Position numbers and translations under genes: made by a program. The notes below the pieces were generated by a model, which saw only the letters and a list, made by a program, of their open reading frames with translations, had not been told where the DNA came from and did not search any database. DNA of 64,000 nucleotides, from positions 14,067,001-14,131,000 of the forward strand of contig NC_083389.1 in the NCBI RefSeq assembly GCF_031755915.1, read 5' to 3'. Positions 58,703 to 64,000 of the stretch are shown here, piece by piece. This DNA comes from Ziziphus jujuba (Eukaryota; Streptophyta; Magnoliopsida; Rosales; Rhamnaceae). The first letter of the stretch is position 1; each line of letters starts with the position of its first letter.

Positions 58703-59262
58703 TCAATTCCTAAATATAACTTAGTTAACTCTGAAATTAAATTCTTAACTTCTGAAATCTTTTGCTCAAAATCGTCTGTTTTTGTATTAATTGCTTGTAA
58801 AAGTTCTTCTGTTTTTACTTCTATATCTTTTGGTTTATTCTGAATAGCAAGAATAAATTCTGCTAATTCTTGCTTACTAGGATACTTATCAAAATAAGAA
58901 GTATTTAAAACTGGAGAACTTGAAGAACTTGCTCTCAGATAATCTTGATTTTGTCGAATTAATTTTAATTCTTCTTCAAATTTAGTTAATTTTTCCGTAA
59001 AAATAAAACTTATCGTATTGAGCCTGTTGAGTTCTTCCTAAATTAATCAAAAGATCTGAAATAGAATTTAAGATGATCTAAACTATGTAAATGATGTTTG
59101 TAATTTTCTAAAGGAAAATTATAACTTAATCTAAAAAGTTGAGCTTTTCTATTATTTGTCTACAAATTTCTTGGACAATTATGTAATTCAAGATCTAACC
59201 AGTGAAGATCTTCTAATTGACCTAATTCTGCAATTTCAAAGAAATCTATTTTTTCCTAAGAA
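58699..59262 (-). pseudogene. Viral ORF1, 3' part, minus copy
   Basis: From the inversion junction to TGA (58701-58699), with several stops and a frameshift near 58985-59060. It carries LEDLHWLDLELHNC- and LSYNFPLENYKHHL-like segments and a Lys/Glu-rich coiled C-terminal part. Its 5' part is absent here but begins at 63771 in the other piece. The function of such small first ORFs is poorly known. Confidence 0.6.
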
Positions 59263-61360
59263 AGTAATAACAGATCCTAGAATTACTATGCAGACCCAAC
59301 AAATAGATGGCTCTCTATTTATATACCATACCAAATTAAAAAATCCAGAAAAAATCAAATTTTTTAATTATTGTAATAACTTTAGCTAGACTTGTAATTT
59401 ATCCCAATGTTTACAGACTCATGTTTCTAGCCCCAAGACTTGTACATGACTTAGGCCAAAATTAGACGAAAATATCATTTTAGGTATTAGTTTTATTTAC
59501 AATGAATTTGGTGGCATTTTTCTAGCCCAAAACTTTGTTCATTTATTCCGCCAGACCACTTTCAGTCCTATTTTTGGTATCAAGATCCCTAAAGCCCATA
59601 TTTCCTCCCTCACTTCTTCTTTATCAAAGTGACGCTTGCCAAAGCATGGTGGTAACTTTTTAGCAAATTCCTTCACACCCCTAGAAAATCTCAACCCCAT
59701 ACCCGAAGATTGTCCATGCAAGAGCAAATGATCTTGTAAGTTAAAAAAAAAAACAGATTCTAAAAAACTTGAGATTTCAAATACAAAATTTTTAGCAGAT
59801 ATGCTACAAGAATATAATAATATAGAATATATTAAAAAACAAATAACTTAGATTTATTTGCTATTAGCCTTAAAAGTTTACCCTTACAGCCTTCAATTAA
59901 AGATATAATTAATATATTAGAATCTACAAAGATCATTAGTTCTAATATCCTTAAATATTGGCATAAGGATAAAATACTTTGTAAAATTAAAGTTTATAAT
60001 TCATGACTAATCATTTCTTCTAGTGACATTCCAGCCAAAGATAAAGATGAATTAGCTGATTGGAAAGCACATATAGAAAAATTATTTAAGCTAGACCTAA
60101 TCCGAAATACAAAAGACAACTCAGATGGTGCAAGCCCACACAAAAGCCTAGCTTTTATAGTCAATAAACATTCAGAACAAGTTAGAAGTAAAAGTATAAT
60201 GATGATTAATCATCAAAAATTAAATGATAATACAATCAAAGATGGTTATACATTACCCAATATGCAAGATTTAATACAGAATACTAAAAATGCAAAAATC
60301 TTTAGTAAATTTGATTGTGAATCAGGATTTTTTCAAATTAAGATGAAACCAGAATCTATCAAATGGACAGCTTTCACTTGTCCTTTTGGTCATTTCGAAT
60401 GGCTACTAATACCATTTGGATTAAAGAATGCCCCTAGTAAATTCCAAAAGAAAATGGATAGCATTTTTCCTAAAGATATATACAGAAAATTTTGCACAGT
60501 ATATGTAGATAACATCTTAGTCTTTAGTAAGAATTGTGATGAACATCAACATCACTTAAAACGTGTCTTAGAAAAATTTGAACGGCGTGGAATAATAATA
60601 TCTAAGACCAAAATAAAATTATTTAAACGAGAAGTTAAATTTCTTGGAGTTATCCTAGGAAATGGAAAAATCAGACTCCAACCCCACATTACACAAAAGG
60701 CTCTCGACATGCCAAATTCTTTTATAGATAATATCAGAAGACAACAACAATTCTTATGCCTATTAAATTATGCCAAAGATTTCATAAAAGATATAGGTAA
60801 AATAACAGGTCCTCTTTAAGCAAAGACAACACCTACAGGAATGAAATACTTTAATAAAGAAGATATCAAAATAATCAGATTATTAAAAGAAAAAGTCAAA
60901 AATATTCCAAAACTATCAATTCAACTGCCGATAGATTTTTTAATTATTTATTTGGATAGAAATGACATAGGATGGGGTGCTAATCTGTTTTCAAAAGCTC
61001 AAGAATTTTCTTTAGAAAAAGAAAAATTGTGTGGCTATAAGAGTGGTCAATTTAAAGAGAAAAATATGAAAAGTAGTTCTGATCAAGAGCTTAGCTATAA
61101 TTTATGCTTTAGATAGCTCTAGAGTATACTTATTTAATAAAGATAAAATTCTTATCAGAACAGACTGTCATGCTATAGTTAGCTTTTATGCAAACTTAAA
61201 TAATAATAAAAATAAATAAATTGTCATCGTTGGTCCTATTTTTCAGACAGAATTAGTGTATTTCCAGGTGTAAAGTTTGAATATGTTACAGAAAAAGATA
61301 ATTTTTTAGCTGATTTTCTTTCGCGACTTTCAAAAAATCAAATAAAAAAAAATAAATGAA
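59263..61360 (+). pseudogene. Viral protease-end, RT and RNase H region, plus copy
   Basis: Starts just after the protease active site (ITDPRITMQ near 59268). RT is open at 60199-60819, with KFDCESGFFQIK and the YVDN box (60502-60513; Asp to Asn at the second catalytic position). RNase H follows at 60841-61360 after a stop, with a frameshift near 61090. Substitution of the catalytic Asp alone should inactivate this RT. Confidence 0.85.
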
Positions 61361-61427
61361 ATTACAAAAAAGAAGCAAAAACAGTTTTTGGAAAAACTTA
61401 ATAATTAAGTTTTCAGAATTCTTTCTC

Positions 61428-61435
61428 TATAAATA
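61428..61435 (+). promoter_or_regulatory. TATA box before the viroplasmin gene, plus copy
   Basis: TATAAATA after TTTCTC, 228 bp before the viroplasmin ATG, in the same place as 52864-52871 in the minus copy. It corresponds in position to the 19S-type promoter of caulimoviruses. Confidence 0.6.
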
Positions 61436-61655
61436 ATTCATGTATTTACAGTATTCATTATCATGTTTTCTCCTCATTTTGATTTTCCTTCATCTCATCA
61501 TCATTTTCCTCGGTTTTACTGTACTTTACCCCGCTATTGTTTCCTTGTTTATCTTCTTTTCCTTTGCATTTTTCTTATAATTTTTAAAGTGATCTTTCTT
61601 CTTGTTGACCATCACTCTCATTTTTTTGTTTTCATTTTTCATCACCATCATAAAC

Positions 61656-62978
61656 ATGACTAGCTCAGACCTTAATTCTACACAGAATACCAAACCTAAT
61701 ACTCAGACTTCTACACAATCTACTACTTTTCCTAAGCTTAGATAGTGTATTTTTTGTATAAAAACTTTAGACATAATCTCTATTTTTCCAGTCTCGTTCA
61801 AATCTCTTGAACATATTAAGCCAGCTATAAATGAAGAATAGCTTTATCTTTTAAACCATCTCTGGATATCACACCTAAAACACAAGCTATTTTGTTTCAA
61901 TTCTTAATAGCTTGGTCGAATATTTTGCCCAGTCACAGAAGAAAAAATCTTCTTATATTGTTTACTCTGATAGACGACCTGAAATTTATAAGACTGGTCA
62001 AATGTAGTAGAGCAAATTTTAAATTTCAAAAAATCCTACTGGAAAGGATTTAACAATTTGGCTCAAGCTTATGAAGCAGCTATAAATCGTTTATCAGAAA
62101 ATTATTTTATACACCCCAAAATTATTTCTCAACATTTTTCTACAGAAATAAAATTTTATTCAAATTGAGAGAATTCCAAACGCCAAATAAATTTTCCTTC
62201 CCACGATAATAGTATGAAAGCTTCTGCCTTAGAAGATTTTCAAAGAATGTTTAAAATTTTTCAATCAGAAAATAATAGATTACGAGCAGAAATCCAAAAA
62301 CTTTCAGAATCTAAGAAAAAAATTTTGAAGACTGGAACTTCCCAAAAACTTCTAACTTAACCCTACTCGAACGACAGAAGGTAAAGGTTTCTTAAGTCCG
62401 TTGACGGATGATACTTTCCCTAAAAGCATGCCACAAACCCCTTCTCCCCATCATCCATATATCTTTCCAAAACCTATCTCATAGTTTTTTTCTCAACCTA
62501 GTTACTTTCAGCCATTAGCTATGGCTCCTTTCCTCCAAACACAAACTCAGCCAAAAGAAAATCCAGATTTTTCTTCTAACAATAAAGGAAAACAAATTAC
62601 AACTGAACCATCAGAACAAAAGAAAAGAAAAACCTCAACTCACACAAAGATGAAAGCCCGGTTAGAATTAATGATGAAAATGATTAACGAAATAAAGAAA
62701 AAAATGAAAGATAAGAAGGTTACTTCGTTTCTGTTGATAAGCATCTAAATCCTCCAACATCAGAAAAACCAAAAATGCACATCAAATCATATCTCGTCAA
62801 CAGCGGCTCAGAAAATGATGAAGACGATGATATTGAAGAATTTGGTTCAGATACAAAAATGCTTCGAGAGATGGGCCAGAAATTTCTAGAAGGGCCAGCA
62901 GCAGAACAGAGGAATGACACATCTCCAATCTTTCCTATGACATTCAACAGTATAGGAAAACACAACCTAGACACCTAA
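61656..62978 (+). pseudogene. Viroplasmin/transactivator-like gene, plus copy
   Basis: From ATG 61656 to TAA at 62976-62978, about 440 codons, with stops from codon ~28 onward and frameshifts. The viroplasmin segment lies at about 61945-62075. The C-terminal third stays readable: a Lys-rich stretch (62620-62720) and an acidic Asp/Glu-rich block (62810-62850). Non-functional. Confidence 0.75.
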
Positions 62979-63182
62979 GTGGCATCCAGCTGTAAAAAAT
63001 TTATTCCCTTCTATCTTTTGTGTCTTTTTCTGTGGTTCTTTCTTATCACTATTTTTGCTTTTGCAAAAAAAAAACTGAAGGATAAGTCTTTATTTGTCAT
63101 GTCATGAAAATAATTAAAATGATAAGAAGTGTTGGGGCCCTCAATTGTGTACCCAATCTTATCTTTTGATTTTTTTCTAAAT

Positions 63183-63770
63183 CTATATAAGAGAATTAAG
63201 TTTTAGTACAGTAAAGTGCAACGGAGTTCAACAGAGTACAATAGAGTAATATAGAGTGTGAGAGTACTTAAAGTCTAAATTAGCTTTTTACTTTTCTTTT
63301 CTTCTCTTCACTATTTATGTATTCTCCTTGCGTATTTATTTAAGAGTCTTCTTTATTTATGAATATTATATCAATAAATTTCTATGTTTTCTTGTTCTTT
63401 TCGGGTTTCCCTATAGGAAAATCTCTTCTTAATATGGCTTAATCCCAAATCCTTTATCTTTTGAAAAATATTTGTATAAAGGGTTTAATTTCTCCTAAGA
63501 AATTTAAGAGGGACATAAAGGAGCCTCCAAAGATCCTCTAAGGAGACGAAACCTCTGGAGGTCGTTGAAGTCCGCTAAGGCCAGGAAGTGCCGTTTAAGA
63601 TGTGTAGACCGTTTTGGTGCATCTCTAAGGAAGGAATTTTTGTAAGTTATCCCACAAAGCCTTAAATTGCAAGTTTAAAAAAAAATAAAAAAAATCTTTT
63701 TGGGATTAAAAAATATTAGAAGGGTGAGTACTTTAGGAATTACAAACTATTGAACACAACTTTCATTTTT
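63183..63770 (+). promoter_or_regulatory. Viral main promoter and leader, plus copy
   Basis: TATA box CTATATAAGAG at 63183-63193, a 10-bp tandem repeat just downstream (63213-63258), AATAAA at 63373-63378 and a leader of almost 600 bp before ORF1. A polyadenylation signal about 190 bp after the TATA box fits the terminally redundant genomic RNA of Caulimoviridae. Confidence 0.65.
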
Positions 63771-64000
63771 ATGAACATTGACGAAATCTTTTCTTCTTTT
63801 GATACTTTATTACTTGATCATCTTTAATCTCTCAGAACTCTTCAAGACAGAATTGATTTATATATCAGAGACATAACAGAATTTCATAAAAAGCAACACA
63901 AAGGTCTGACCCAAGAAGAAATTAATTCTTGGCGTCCCTGTTTACATATTAACAGCAGGCTTTTTCTCGCAAAGACATTAGTCGAAACAGTTGATCAGTT
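63771..64000 (+). pseudogene. Viral ORF1, 5' part, plus copy (runs off the window)
   Basis: ATG at 63771 and a TAA after 18 codons (63825-63827); the same frame then stays open to the window end. The first ~15 codons match the truncated end of the minus copy at 50561-50610, proving that both pieces pass through the circular genome's ORF1. Confidence 0.6.

Larger units (their letters stand above)
50561..64000. mobile_element. Endogenous pararetrovirus (Caulimoviridae), two inverted pieces
   Basis: The minus-strand piece is 50561-59262 and the plus-strand piece 59263 to the window end. Each carries homologous protease/RT/RNase H, viroplasmin and promoter-leader regions in the same order, so the locus is a large imperfect palindrome. 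A movement protein and a coat-like region identify a pararetrovirus rather than a gypsy element; there are no LTRs and no integrase. Every frame that can be judged has stops or shifts. Confidence 0.88.

Noticed and set aside
50561..64000. CRISPR-like, bacterial or toxin-antitoxin system
   Set aside because: No spaced identical repeats, operon structure or bacterial genes; the region is explained by an inverted plant pararetrovirus.

Overview
This is a stretch of plant nuclear DNA. The evidence is AT-rich intergenic DNA, genes with GT-AG introns, plant gene families (a 2-oxoglutarate dioxygenase, a Kunitz inhibitor, a chloroplast BASS transporter, a PHD-finger protein), plant retrotransposons primed by initiator Met-tRNA, and an endogenous plant pararetrovirus. 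A eudicot is likely; the species cannot be named from the sequence alone.

Layout. Positions 1-41,500 are an unstable gene cluster. A module made of a Kunitz remnant, a dioxygenase 3'-end remnant and a Kunitz gene occurs three times: 1364-9397, 29400-37752 and 38880-41273. Only the last Kunitz gene (40674-41273) is intact. Two complete four-exon SRG1-like dioxygenase genes remain, at 14971-17277 (minus) and 27099-29115 (plus). The left duplicate of the second gene's surroundings (1-1935) has lost the whole gene. The cluster is heavily invaded. There are four ~3-kb LTRs of one family, all without internal regions: a truncated one starting at 3069, one nested inside it (4105-7116), and ones at 10137-13148 and 33790-37100. 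There is also a structurally intact Tnt1-like copia element (18647-24209), a TRIM, a SINE, two MITE-like elements and a composite palindrome-ended insertion (33024-37666).

Positions 44,300-49,400 are ordinary single-copy-looking genes, both on the minus strand: a PHD/extended-PHD protein and a seven-exon BASS-family plastid transporter.

Positions 50,561-64,000 are an endogenous pararetrovirus (Caulimoviridae) in two inverted pieces joined at about 59,262. The minus-strand piece is close to a full circular genome: a small ORF1, an ORF2 linked to it by an ATGA overlap, a movement protein, a coat/protease/RT/RNase H polyprotein, a viroplasmin/transactivator and a promoter-leader. The plus-strand piece repeats the part from the protease region through ORF1 and runs off the window. 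All frames that can be judged carry stops or frameshifts. The mix of badnavirus-like traits (ATGA-linked small ORFs, second Cys-rich motif) with a caulimovirus-like viroplasmin ORF that has its own TATA box is the most novel item here.
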